A stretch of DNA of 22,654 nt from Lentisphaeria bacterium UBA7640 (GTDB lineage Bacteria; Verrucomicrobiota; Lentisphaeria; Victivallales; Victivallaceae), in the NCBI GenBank assembly GCA_002483765.1, contig DLIO01000059.1:1-22654 (forward strand), given 5' to 3'. The notes below the pieces were generated by a model, which saw only the letters and a list, made by a program, of their open reading frames with translations, was not told the origin of the DNA and did not search any database. Position numbers and translations under genes: made by a program. This document shows positions 1-7,805 of this stretch, one piece after another. Every line of letters begins with the position of its first letter. Position 1 is the stretch's first letter.

Positions 1-1
1 C

Positions 2-148
2 AGGAATGATTATGTTGGAGTTTATCAAGAGGTTTTTAGTTTTGACAAAGACGGAAAGCCAAAGACTATCAAAGTTAGGCTACAATCTGATTTAGCGGTA
101 TTCTCAACCCAATGGATGAAAAACATCAAAGAACAACAAGGATTATAA
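2..148 (+). CDS. 3' end of an unrecognised gene (partial, 48 residues visible)
   Basis: An open frame enters from the left edge and ends at TAA 146-148. The visible C-terminus starts RNDYVGVYQEVF and ends MKNIKEQQGL. It is hydrophilic, has mixed composition and looks like real protein. A stem-loop 14 bases after the stop supports a true gene end. I do not recognise the family; the start and most of the protein are outside the window. Confidence 0.5.
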   Translation, partial: RNDYVGVYQEVFSFDKDGKPKTIKVRLQSDLAVFSTQWMKNIKEQQGL

Positions 149-162
149 ACTGGGAAGTTGTA

Positions 163-188
163 TGGCTCCAGCTTAACGGCTGGAGCTA
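163..188 (+). terminator. Stem-loop after the partial gene
   Basis: A 10-bp stem (TGGCTCCAGC / GCTGGAGCTA, with one G-T pair) encloses a 6-base loop, 14 bases after the stop codon at 148. No clear T-run follows, so it may be a weak or factor-assisted terminator. The 189-383 gap beyond it shows nothing further that I can support. Confidence 0.5.
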
Positions 189-383
189 CGACTTTACAAT
201 TATGTTCAGTTTATATAGTGCTTATAAGTATTTACCAAAATAATTATGATAAATCGGGTTATTGCTATTTCAGGAGTAATATTTGGGTGTCGTCTCCTTG
301 AGATTAGAACAATTAAATTTCAAAACTCAGATTTCGGGGTTCGTTTTTGTTAGTTTATTGCCATAAACCTTTCTGTTTTTCAC

Positions 384-634
384 TCAATTTTTAAGGATGC
401 TCTGTCCAGTTGTAGTATTTTCCACCAATAACGATATTTCTTGGGAGGCCAGGAGAGTTCTCTTTCTGGAGAATTCCCTCTGCACATCTTTAAGCCCAGC
501 TATAACTCCACCTATAACTCCATCTTTCAGTTTTTTTCTGGGGCAATCGAAAATATGTGTATTGTTTATATCTCCTTTTCATGTCCTTCAATTTCATTGG
601 GACGAATAAATAGCCATTGGCCTTTTTTTATAGT
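384..634 (-). pseudogene. Frame-disrupted coding remnant downstream of the HEPN-like gene
   Basis: Two overlapping minus-strand open segments read like one broken protein. Segment one (634 to a TAA at 566-568) gives KKGQWLFIRPNEIEGHEKEI. Segment two, in another frame (578 to a TGA at 384-386), gives 64 codons beginning KGDINNTHIFDCPRKK and including KDGVIGGVIAGLKDVQREF. Neither has a plausible ATG, GTG or TTG start near its 5' end, although AAAAGGAG (RBS-like) lies at about 573-580. The segments start 11 bases after the HEPN gene stop on the same strand. I infer a former downstream partner gene with a one-base frameshift. The family is not recognised. Confidence 0.4.
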
Positions 635-645
635 GTTCCTACTAT

Positions 646-1926
646 TTAGGCTTTTGGTAGTTTTCTTCTAAAATCTTTTTCAGCTTTCTCGTCGATTAAC
701 AAATCAATGATTTCTTTATCAGGAAACATATCAGAAATTTTTTCTTTCACAATGATACCTAAAGAACGGAGTCTTCTCATTTTTGATGGACTATTTATTC
801 TCAAACGTAATGTAGTGCTTTCCTTTAGGCATTTGACAAAAGCACTAGCAAGTCGGTCATTGAATACTTGGAACATCTTGGGAATAATAACCGCTGCTTG
901 ATTTGCATAAAAATCCGTCCTGCTAAATTGAAGACTACTTCCGACACTTCCGACGTATGTATGTGTTATTGCCGAAACATAGGCATCCGTAAACTCTTCA
1001 GGAATGACTGCGGCATATGGTTTCAATGCAACAACACATCCATCTTCAATTGTCCATTGGTCAAGATGTTTTCCAAGACATGTCACTAAAGGCCCCACCT
1101 TATATTTTCTGGCTCCTTGAGTTAAGTATGTGGTACCTTTGACAAGGATTGCAAATTGAAAGGCTTTATCTGTTGCAATCGAGTCACTTTTGACATAAAC
1201 TGCATCAACTCTTCGTATTACATCAATTTTTATTGGTTTTGTTATTGATTTCCATAAGATTGGAGCTACCAATTCAATATTAGAAACAAGGGTACTAGAA
1301 GAAGCTTTGTTTATATATATTGTGAAAAGTCGATGAGTTAATTCGTTTTTATATATTTCCGGTAAGTCACCGATTCCATTTTCAATTGCAATTTCATTTC
1401 GGTCATAATCAGAAGAATCCATTGTTTTTATATAATCATCGATATCAATGATTTGAGATGGATATTCTTCATTTATAACATATTTTAGACAGTCTTCAAT
1501 AAAAGAATAAACCTTCAATGGAGTTGGATTACTGCTTCGAGGATGCCCTGAAAAAAAATGTCGTGTTTCTTTTGAGTGCTTTAGTAATTTACTTGCCTCC
1601 CAGCCAATTACCCCTATTTTATAAGCCCCTTCAATAAGCTGGTCATCATTTACATTATTTTGGAAATCTTCGTATGATTTTACGGACAATTTCATTTCTT
1701 TGTTGAACAAACTAAGACTACGAAATGTAATTTTATTGCGCAAATCATCGACTACAGCATTCCAAAACAATCCAATTGCACTTCGATAACCCTCCACTAG
1801 AAGAACTTGAAGAGCTTCTGTTATATACGGATTGTCTCGCATATCTTCACGGACACGGCTAAGCGAATTTTTAATCAAAGGGACAATATCAACATGCCCA
1901 TTGTTTTTTTGAATTTCATTTTCCAT
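646..1926 (-). CDS. HEPN-like domain protein, putative defence or abortive-infection factor (426 aa)
   Basis: The N-terminal half is mostly helical. A helix around residues 35-66 (VEGYRSAIGLFWNAVVDD) is followed by R122-HFFSG-H128, an R-x5-H arrangement within the RX4-6H signature of HEPN ribonucleases, then P129 and a further helix (IEDCLKYVI). The C-terminal 200 residues resemble no domain I can name. HEPN proteins commonly act as RNases in toxin-antitoxin and abortive-infection systems; that this one cleaves RNA is inference. AAGGTG lies just before the ATG. A tiny ORF with a strong RBS (2055-2138) lies upstream on the same strand, and a broken gene follows 11 bases downstream. An alternative is a non-catalytic HEPN-like or DUF4145-like scaffold. 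Confidence 0.65.
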   Translation of the reverse strand: MENEIQKNNGHVDIVPLIKNSLSRVREDMRDNPYITEALQVLLVEGYRSAIGLFWNAVVDDLRNKITFRSLSLFNKEMKLSVKSYEDFQNNVNDDQLIEGAYKIGVIGWEASKLLKHSKETRHFFSGHPRSSNPTPLKVYSFIEDCLKYVINEEYPSQIIDIDDYIKTMDSSDYDRNEIAIENGIGDLPEIYKNELTHRLFTIYINKASSSTLVSNIELVAPILWKSITKPIKIDVIRRVDAVYVKSDSIATDKAFQFAILVKGTTYLTQGARKYKVGPLVTCLGKHLDQWTIEDGCVVALKPYAAVIPEEFTDAYVSAITHTYVGSVGSSLQFSRTDFYANQAAVIIPKMFQVFNDRLASAFVKCLKESTTLRLRINSPSKMRRLRSLGIIVKEKISDMFPDKEIIDLLIDEKAEKDFRRKLPKA

Positions 1927-2054
1927 CTTTCACCTTACCTTTTTTTACTTCATTATTCATTCATTCATTTATTTAAATGTTTATTGCTTTCTTCACGACC
2001 TTCATCACCATTCGAACAAATACGCACGGAATATTAAGAATCAAGTCTCAACAA

Positions 2055-2138
2055 TCACCGCTGACCGGAGCGAAACTTTTTCAAGAGATACTCCAATTCA
2101 TGGTCTTCTTTTGATACAAGTTCCCCGTAACTAGCCAT
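2055..2138 (-). CDS. Possible 27-aa small protein or leader peptide
   Basis: The ATG at 2138 is preceded by AGGAGGAGC, one of the strongest ribosome-binding sites in the island. The frame runs 27 codons (MASYGELVSKEDHELEYLL...) to TGA at 2055-2057. The charged, helix-prone sequence resembles a short regulator or antitoxin fragment, or the truncated start of a longer gene. It lies 128 bp upstream of the HEPN-like gene on the same strand, so it could be co-transcribed and could encode a partner or leader. It is too short to assign, and the RBS is the main evidence. Confidence 0.35.
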   Translation of the reverse strand: MASYGELVSKEDHELEYLLKKFRSGQR

Positions 2139-2450
2139 TTTCTGCTCCTCCTACTTTTGTTATAAACTTTATACCCTATGCGTGATACCATAATGCAAAT
2201 AACTGTTTTCTCAATGATGCTTGTTAAGTTTTGACAAAAACTTCTAATATATTTCTTCAATATTAAAAATAAGAAAGCATCTACATATATGCTCGTTTAA
2301 TTTTTTTGCGCTATCTTGTAATGTGATACATGAGGCTGATTAATGCGACTAAACCATTTGTATCCCTGTGATTTTGAGTCTGCAAATTACAGTTGGTTGG
2401 GTTCCTGAGCAACAGCAAGAGAATGAGAAACTCACATTGTATATCGAGCA
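2139..2450. other. Intergenic region between the HEPN and ABC-3C loci
   Basis: No gene can be supported here. The minus strand near 2170 has TATAAA, a possible -10 for the small ORF and HEPN gene; the best -35 (TTGCAT) is 19 bp away, so the promoter is uncertain. Short frames on both strands near 2340-2450 overlap each other and lack good starts. Confidence 0.3.
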
Positions 2451-4358
2451 TTATTCCAAAAGAAATTCCCCTTGTTCTTTGTCTTGAGTTGATGGAAAAA
2501 TAGCAGTATTTTTCATTTTTCTGACTTTCTCAACATAGGCAAGAGGAATAAGAGCATCTTTATGGAAATCAGCTGCAAGGTGAACATTTTCTAAGCCTTG
2601 CCAAGTATCAGGAGGAACATGTTCTGTCACTATCATTTGGAAATCTATGCGCTTTGTATTCATATCTTTGATAAAAGTGTCTAACAATCTAAATGCCGCT
2701 TTGATTTTAAGTTCATCTCCTTGTTCTTTAAAGTCTTCATCTGTAGAAGACCAATACGGTCGACTAGGCTGGTCTATTAATAAATATGAAGGAATGAACT
2801 TCACCTTTCTCTCGTGAATCTTTTCATGTAACCCAAGAAAAAGGTATAAATGCAAAAACATATGGTTAGAACTACTTCCGATATCCTCGACATAGTCTGC
2901 TCCTGGCTTCCGTAAGCGCAAGCATTTTTGTGGGAAGTCAAAATATGGAATGTAATCTTTGTAGTTATCAAGAACCTCTGGGGTTTCGTCCATGTATTTT
3001 TTTATTGCCTCTTCTAGTGCAGCTTTGAATAGATTAAATTTCTCACTTATATCTTCTATTTCAATGCTTGCAATATCTCTTTCCAATCGCTCTTTGTTGA
3101 GAGTTGAAGTGTAAGTAGAGTCATCAGAGAAAATTTCTAACTTGGCTTTTACTTCTCCTAAAAAAATAAATTTAGCGGTATCATTCTTCAAGTTTTTCAA
3201 TTCTTTAGGAAACTCTAATAATTCCGATTTCTTTTCGCCAATTTGTTTTTCACGTTTACGAATCAAATCAGATATTTTTAAATCCATTGGAGCTTTTTTC
3301 TTCAAAACGTTTTTTATTTTCTGCAAATCCTGCTCAAACACTCCAAAAACATCATCAAAAACTGATGTTTTAATAAGACTATCTTCTTTTTCTCGTAGAA
3401 ACTCAATTGGCCGCAAACTATCTTCAATAGAAGCAAGGGTTTTTTTGTATTCAGCATATTCATTCTGTATCCTTTTTAATCGTCTTAGTTGCAAATTAAG
3501 TTTGTAAATATCGCGCTGAATAGATTCATAATCAGACACATCGTCAGCCACTAGAGTGGCATGCATTTTGTCAACACTATCCTTTAAAACGTCTATTGCT
3601 TTCGATGCATCTTTTATATCAGCTTGAATAATCCCATATGCTCGTGCTTTCTCAACTACCTCTAATATCTCGTCACTATACTTTGTCTTTTTTTTCTCAA
3701 ATCTATCAAGTCGTAGTTGTTCTTTGTGGAGTTCCCCCGCTATTTTTTCTTTTCTTTCACGTAATATGATATTATTTAAAGTGTCTACGCCTGTTGCTAA
3801 ATTGAATATTCGCTGTAATGCTTCAATATATCTAAGATTACTTTTATGGTCAAAGAAGGTTTTACTGCTGGTAATCGTATCTTGAGAGATGATGTTAAAC
3901 ATCAAGAAATATCGAAATGATATCTTAGACCCTAGTGAAAAAAACTTGCCTCCATATGGCACTTTCACTTGATTAGTGATTGAGAACTCCGTCTCAATAA
4001 TTTTTCGGAGTGCATCTTCATTGATATTTGCATTAGGAGAGTTTTCGGGTGTTTCTCCTATTGATGAAAAATAATACTCTTTAGATTCCTTTCCATTCTC
4101 GAATCTTCTGCGCGCAATGGTGAATGTTTTATCATTAATAGTAAAATTAATACCATACCATTCGGTGTTTTCGTTCACTACGCTATCGGAAATGGTTTTT
4201 TTACTTGATAATAGGCAATAGTCAATGATGTTGAAGATATCGGTTTTACCCTTATTGCTACCTCCTGTAATGACATTTACTTTATTGGGTTCAAAATTGA
4301 TTTTTCGTATTTCCTTTTCAAAAAGCCATAAAACCAAATAATTGAAATGCATATTCAC
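2451..4358 (-). CDS. ABC-3C system ATPase, DUF3732-type SMC/RecN-like ABC protein (635 aa)
   Basis: An ABC-type ATPase split by a long coiled coil, as in SMC/RecN/Rad50 relatives. The Walker A motif is GGSNKGKT (residues 32-39). Coiled-coil-rich sequence runs from about 190 to 450. The signature region near 500 is GSSSNH rather than LSGGQ. Walker B is LLIDQPS (D529), and a switch-type His follows in VTEH (H580). The IDQPS form is typical of DUF3732 proteins. It is the last gene of a three-gene operon. The GTG at 4358 overlaps the upstream stop (GTGA) and has GAGGG seven bases before it, so I prefer it to the ATG two codons later. In ABC-3C systems the ATPase is thought to sense or process nucleic acid and control the effector; that role is inferred here. 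Confidence 0.85.
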   Translation of the reverse strand: MNMHFNYLVLWLFEKEIRKINFEPNKVNVITGGSNKGKTDIFNIIDYCLLSSKKTISDSVVNENTEWYGINFTINDKTFTIARRRFENGKESKEYYFSSIGETPENSPNANINEDALRKIIETEFSITNQVKVPYGGKFFSLGSKISFRYFLMFNIISQDTITSSKTFFDHKSNLRYIEALQRIFNLATGVDTLNNIILRERKEKIAGELHKEQLRLDRFEKKKTKYSDEILEVVEKARAYGIIQADIKDASKAIDVLKDSVDKMHATLVADDVSDYESIQRDIYKLNLQLRRLKRIQNEYAEYKKTLASIEDSLRPIEFLREKEDSLIKTSVFDDVFGVFEQDLQKIKNVLKKKAPMDLKISDLIRKREKQIGEKKSELLEFPKELKNLKNDTAKFIFLGEVKAKLEIFSDDSTYTSTLNKERLERDIASIEIEDISEKFNLFKAALEEAIKKYMDETPEVLDNYKDYIPYFDFPQKCLRLRKPGADYVEDIGSSSNHMFLHLYLFLGLHEKIHERKVKFIPSYLLIDQPSRPYWSSTDEDFKEQGDELKIKAAFRLLDTFIKDMNTKRIDFQMIVTEHVPPDTWQGLENVHLAADFHKDALIPLAYVEKVRKMKNTAIFPSTQDKEQGEFLLE

Positions 4359-4804
4359 AGTCTTACCCTCAAATTTAAATAAAGTTTTTCACTGCTTTCT
4401 TCTAAAAGCCTAGCGATTTTTCCAGATGCCTTGGATATCTGCCCAACACGGTTTCCCATGCCATTATTATACTCAAGAAATTTCTTTACCATTATACCAT
4501 GCTCTCCAAATTTGATGAACTCCAGCGTTATTAGAAGTTGGATAGTATTTGTTGTTAGTACGATATTGTCGTAGTATCTTGCGTTAAAGTTGATAAATAA
4601 GTCAATGTTTTTTACTATTAACTCTTCAGAACAGCGGAATGACACATTTTTTCTGCTTAAATATCTTATTGTTTCAGAGTGGGAAGCTAGTGGCATTATT
4701 AGAAAAACTTTTTCCAATGGAAGACTCTTTTCTGGAGCCTTTTGCAATACAAAAATAATGGCTAATGCTCCGACACCAATATTATTATATAGAGGAATCA
4801 TCAT
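4355..4804 (-). CDS. ABC-3C system middle component (149 aa)
   Basis: A small, mostly helical protein with a short N-terminal hydrophobic segment (NNIGVGALAIIFVLQ). It sits between a nuclease-like effector and a DUF3732 ATPase, exactly where ABC-3C systems encode the 'middle component' of about 150 residues, thought to couple the two. The region NARYYDNIVLTTNTIQLLI and the tail ISKASGKIARLLEES fit my memory of the family. It overlaps the upstream gene by 20 bp and the downstream gene by 4 bp, indicating translational coupling. GGAGG stands 2 bases before the first ATG (4804) and 5 before the second (4801), so the second may be the real start. The call depends strongly on context. Confidence 0.75.
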   Translation of the reverse strand: MMIPLYNNIGVGALAIIFVLQKAPEKSLPLEKVFLIMPLASHSETIRYLSRKNVSFRCSEELIVKNIDLFINFNARYYDNIVLTTNTIQLLITLEFIKFGEHGIMVKKFLEYNNGMGNRVGQISKASGKIARLLEESSEKLYLNLRVRL

Positions 4805-6035
4805 TTCCTCCAGATTGATAAAACTCTTTCCAGTCTTTACGCCAACCTATACGGAGAACATCGGAAAGGTGGTAATATTCTCCATTACTTAATGCTATTT
4901 CTAGTTCTTGAAAATCAATCGCTAGTTGGGTTTGCCGAATTTCATCCAAAACGGCAAGTGCTCTTTGCTTCAGTTCATCTTTTGAGGAAGCGATTTGTCT
5001 GTACACTCTGCGAAAAATATTCTCCCACCTAACAATAGCATCTTCGTCAAAATCCTTTACTTCGCGACTTGTTAAAACTCCATCTGTAACAAAGCGAAGT
5101 AAATTGTCCTCCAATCTTAATTTTTGCATCGTGAACTTGAGCATTTCTTCGAAATTTGATGCGGGAATATCGCCAATGTCTATAAGTTGCTTGATGAAAA
5201 TTTGTTCGTCTAGGGCCTCAGGAGGCAACGAGTCTGTATGTCGACAAAAAGCTAACTTTCCACTCCGCGCTTTATCGAAAAAACGCTGATAATTTTTAAA
5301 GAATTCATCAAATGATATCACCACTTGTTTACGATTTCTAATTAAATTGAAACAATTTTCTAGGACTGCGGAAGAAAAATATTGCCAAGTTTCTTCTATT
5401 TTATTCTCTGGAATTAGCTTTACTCTCATAGCTTGTTTGCACTCTCCAATGATATCATCTTGCCCTAAATCAAAACCTATTTTATACAAAAATTCAGATA
5501 GAACATTGTCAGACAGGGATAATACTTCCTCAATATATGGGATTATCTGTTTGTTTTTAGTCCTATTTTTAATAGAGGAAATTACCGATTGTACTTCAGC
5601 AAATGTCACGTCGCCATATTTATATTTGCTCAGAAGACAAATAAAATCATTATTTTCATTACTCTTTTTATTCGAAGTTAGAAGAAAATCAGTTTTATCA
5701 ATAAACTCCTCTTGTTTTCGGGCCGTTCCACGTCCAGAGTTTTCATCTGTAATTATTTTACTCCAGTTGTGAAGAGTTTTCCAAAGGTCTATATCCATAG
5801 TCGTAAGATTAACTGGTGTTCCATCGGCGGAATCTTGCACAGTGTGCTTAACCTGTACTAAAATTTGGTTAGAATTATCCAACTCAATATGAACATCCTC
5901 ACAGACCTCGAACCCTACCGATTCGTCCGATTTCATTTGTAAAAGTCTTAAAATAAAATAGTAAAGCTGGTAAATATAACCTGCGGAGATGGCATCGGCA
6001 GACACTGTATCCGTAAATTGCCTGTTTGAATTCAA
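4785..6035 (-). CDS. ABC-3C system effector with DUF4297/Cap4-type nuclease-like N-terminus (416 aa)
   Basis: First gene of the operon. The N-terminus has the DUF4297/Cap4 pattern: AGYIYQLYYF (G19 to Q23), then VGFEVCEDVHIE (E43, E46, D47), then VQVKH (Q61, K63). This fits a PD-(D/E)xK-type nuclease core with D47 and Q61-x-K63 as candidate active-site residues. The C-terminal part (about 300-416), ending GWRKDWKEFYQ, resembles the conserved C-terminal domain of ABC-3C effectors. The start is TTG at 6035, with AAAGGA seven bases upstream; no in-frame ATG fits better. Relatives of the domain cut double-stranded DNA after activation. Here I infer an effector that damages phage or host DNA when released by its partners. 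A 16-bp palindrome lies upstream. Confidence 0.8.
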   Translation of the reverse strand: MNSNRQFTDTVSADAISAGYIYQLYYFILRLLQMKSDESVGFEVCEDVHIELDNSNQILVQVKHTVQDSADGTPVNLTTMDIDLWKTLHNWSKIITDENSGRGTARKQEEFIDKTDFLLTSNKKSNENNDFICLLSKYKYGDVTFAEVQSVISSIKNRTKNKQIIPYIEEVLSLSDNVLSEFLYKIGFDLGQDDIIGECKQAMRVKLIPENKIEETWQYFSSAVLENCFNLIRNRKQVVISFDEFFKNYQRFFDKARSGKLAFCRHTDSLPPEALDEQIFIKQLIDIGDIPASNFEEMLKFTMQKLRLEDNLLRFVTDGVLTSREVKDFDEDAIVRWENIFRRVYRQIASSKDELKQRALAVLDEIRQTQLAIDFQELEIALSNGEYYHLSDVLRIGWRKDWKEFYQSGGNDDSSI

Positions 6036-6120
6036 ATGTATTTCCTTTCTGAAGTTTCTCTGATAACCCTATTTAATAGCTCACAAAGTATTGTAAAAGT
6101 ATTCTATGACAATCAATAAT

Positions 6121-6136
6121 ATCTGTTATAACAGAT
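6121..6136. promoter_or_regulatory. 16-bp perfect palindrome upstream of the ABC-3C operon (candidate operator)
   Basis: ATCTGTTATAACAGAT is a perfect inverted repeat, 85 bp upstream of the TTG start of the operon's first gene. Size and symmetry suit a dimeric helix-turn-helix repressor. AT-rich hexamers inside and beside it (TTATAA, TATTAT) could be a -10 element, so binding could block transcription. No regulator gene is next to it, so the cognate protein is unknown. Confidence 0.45.
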
Positions 6137-6713
6137 TCTCCCTCAAACTCTTCATAATGGTATATCGAATATAATTCACTTATAAACGTAAATCAATCCT
6201 TGCCCCAAATAAATTTATTCCGAATTCAGTTTAAATCGTCCCAGCACATGAATCCCAGAAGGAAAAGTCACTAAAGAGGACTACCAATAATGAAGGATAA
6301 AAGTCTTATCCTTGCATTTGAGGGAAACTATGTTTTGATTTTTAGCTCGATATTCTTTCACTATTGATAATGCCGTTTCCTTTCAAGAAAGTTAATAGCT
6401 TAAAACATTCACATAATCCCCCCTGCGTCTCATTTGTAATGAAAATTATTTTCGAATTATAACGGCTTTCATATATCAATCAAGCACTTTTTTATAATCT
6501 TGGCTTGTGCTTATGCAAACTAGCACGTTGACAGATGAGTTGACCATCTAAACATCTTTTTTTGCCGTATTGTGTAGCAATTAATTTTTTATCGGTGTTT
6601 TGGTCTTTCCATTCACTACTGAGAAATAAAAAATGTTGACATAAAACTCTACTGATAAGAAACGTTGAGAAAAGTTCAACGGGCACAAATTATTTCTGAC
6701 GGGAGTTAGAGTT
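6137..6713. other. Divergent intergenic region between the ABC-3C operon and the SH3 gene
   Basis: This 577-bp AT-rich spacer has no convincing gene. A 25-codon plus frame (6290-6367, starting MKDKSLILAF, with AGAGGA eleven bases before ATG) and a GTG-started minus frame (6492-6686) lack other support. A 6-bp inverted repeat (CGTTGA / TCAACG, 6663-6681) lies 32 bp before the SH3 gene, and a TTGACA stands at about 6643. They may be part of that gene's control region. Confidence 0.3.
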
Positions 6714-7484
6714 ATGAAAACTACAAAATTAACCACTAAAATGAAAAGCACACACCAACTAAAGCAATTGCAGGCTTACGGCCCAAGTATCCAAAAAATA
6801 GGCGACAGCATCAACATTGATAGTAAAACGCTTAGCCAACGGCCAATTATTCAACAAAATGGATTTTTCAACATCAACACATCAGGCGTTAGTCTTTCCA
6901 ACGTTCAGCAAAATGGCTTTGCCAATCTCAATATATCAAATGCTAATCTTTACCTAATAAAACTAATACTTCCATCAACATCTTTAAAACTGAAAATGCT
7001 TCGTCTTGTAATTTTATTGATATTGATATTGATATTGATATTGATATTGATATTGATATTGATATTGATATTGATATTGATATTGATATTGTGTTTTTGC
7101 TTTCCTCTTCAAGTACAGATATTGGGGTTTTCTCAGTTATTTCAAGATTTTTTGCTGCCAATACTGTTAGGAACATTATATGATTGTATCCCATATCGAA
7201 TAAAACTATTCTTTTCTCTTATGCAACAGAAACCAAGCCGCCATAAAGTCGAGAGAAAATTCAAGGCAAACTCCACAAACCATGCCCCCTTTATTTTGCA
7301 AGACAACACTGTTATGTATGCCTCTCCCAAACGACACAGCAGAATAATCACAGACTTGTCATTTGGAACTGAAATCATCGTGTTAGGTTATCGCAAAGAG
7401 AGACGTTGGTTTTTGGTAGAATGGACAAGTGATGAGCAGGTCAAACGAGGTTGGGTTCTCGGGTGCTACGTATTCCACCCTTAG
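6714..7484 (+). CDS. SH3-domain protein with a hexanucleotide-repeat tract (256 aa)
   Basis: GGGAG seven bases before ATG supports the start. Residues 1-80 are polar (NFGN-rich, with a near repeat NINTSGVSLSNVQQNGF). Residues about 101-128 are an uninterrupted Leu/Ile run encoded by the ATTGAT repeat. Residues about 190-256 form a bacterial SH3-like domain (QDNTVMYASPKRHS ... RRWFLVEW ... RGWVLGCYV). As annotated, the Leu/Ile run would be a transmembrane segment with the SH3 domain on the far side. However, between about 6955 and 7180 another frame gives a more protein-like reading (TNTSINIFKTENASS, then an Asp-Ile run). The displayed middle may therefore be out of frame relative to the ancestral gene, through two compensating shifts. 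Function unknown; SH3 domains of this kind bind peptides or cell wall. Confidence 0.6.
   Translation: MKTTKLTTKMKSTHQLKQLQAYGPSIQKIGDSINIDSKTLSQRPIIQQNGFFNINTSGVSLSNVQQNGFANLNISNANLYLIKLILPSTSLKLKMLRLVILLILILILILILILILILILILILILCFCFPLQVQILGFSQLFQDFLLPILLGTLYDCIPYRIKLFFSLMQQKPSRHKVERKFKANSTNHAPFILQDNTVMYASPKRHSRIITDLSFGTEIIVLGYRKERRWFLVEWTSDEQVKRGWVLGCYVFHP
7016..7091 (+). repeat. Hexanucleotide microsatellite (ATTGAT, 12.7 perfect copies)
   Basis: Twelve perfect ATTGAT units followed by ATTG, inside the SH3 gene. In the annotated frame it encodes alternating Leu-Ile. A second frame encodes alternating Asp-Ile, and the third has a TGA in every unit. Slippage by whole units changes length by two residues without shifting the frame. 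Confidence 0.95.
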
Positions 7485-7610
7485 AAATATTGAAAGTAAG
7501 CACAATATTTTAATGCCATCCAAATCTATTTTTCGGTTTATGAATGATTGATAACCTTTAAAATTAGTTTTAATGGATAGGCTTAGCAATTAGAAAAGCC
7601 ATATAGTTTT

Positions 7611-7688
7611 GCGCTAACAACAGGGGCTCTCAGGGCGAGATTGCGTTGAATGCAGGGCTTGCCCCTGTAACGAGCCTGTGTCGAGCGC
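7611..7688. repeat. Imperfect palindrome resembling an integron attC or other hairpin element
   Basis: The outer arms GCGCT (7611-7615) and AGCGC (7684-7688) enclose a perfect inner pair ACAGGGGC (7620-7627) / GCCCCTGT (7661-7668), with a 33-base centre. It is GC-rich within AT-rich surroundings. On the minus strand it ends in GTTAGCGC, close to the attC core GTTRRRY. The opposite end lacks the matching AAC triplet and only one copy is seen. It may instead be a bidirectional terminator between the convergent SH3 and restriction genes (7485-7795 holds no gene). Confidence 0.45.
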
Positions 7689-7786
7689 TAGTATGTGCTA
7701 TGGCAACTACTATTGGGTTATCTTACCATGTGCTAAAATGATACCCATTTATTTTGAAGGTTTTATCCCCCAAAGATTTATAGTTT

Positions 7787-7805
7787 TGCAATTGTTCAAA
7801 TTGCA
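7787..7805 (-). terminator. Stem-loop at the 3' end of the restriction-modification gene
   Basis: TGCAATT (7787-7793) and AATTGCA (7799-7805) form a perfect 7-bp stem that spans the stop codon of the minus-strand gene. No T-run follows on that strand, so a terminator role is only possible. Confidence 0.3.

Noticed and set aside
2340..2530. Plus-strand frame reading LQITVGWVPEQQQENEKLTL and an opposing minus frame starting at an ATG near 2449
   Set aside because: Both are under 55 codons, overlap each other and the ATPase 3' end, and lack a credible RBS; only one at most could be real.
6290..6367. 25-codon plus frame (MKDKSLILAF...) as a possible small hydrophobic toxin
   Set aside because: The RBS is 11 bases from the ATG, and there is no antisense promoter or conserved pattern to support a type I toxin.
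6492..6686. 64-codon minus-strand frame
   Set aside because: It needs a GTG start without an RBS and lies in the control region of the SH3 gene; no recognisable motif.
7016..7091. CRISPR array
   Set aside because: The repeat is a pure 6-bp microsatellite with no spacers.
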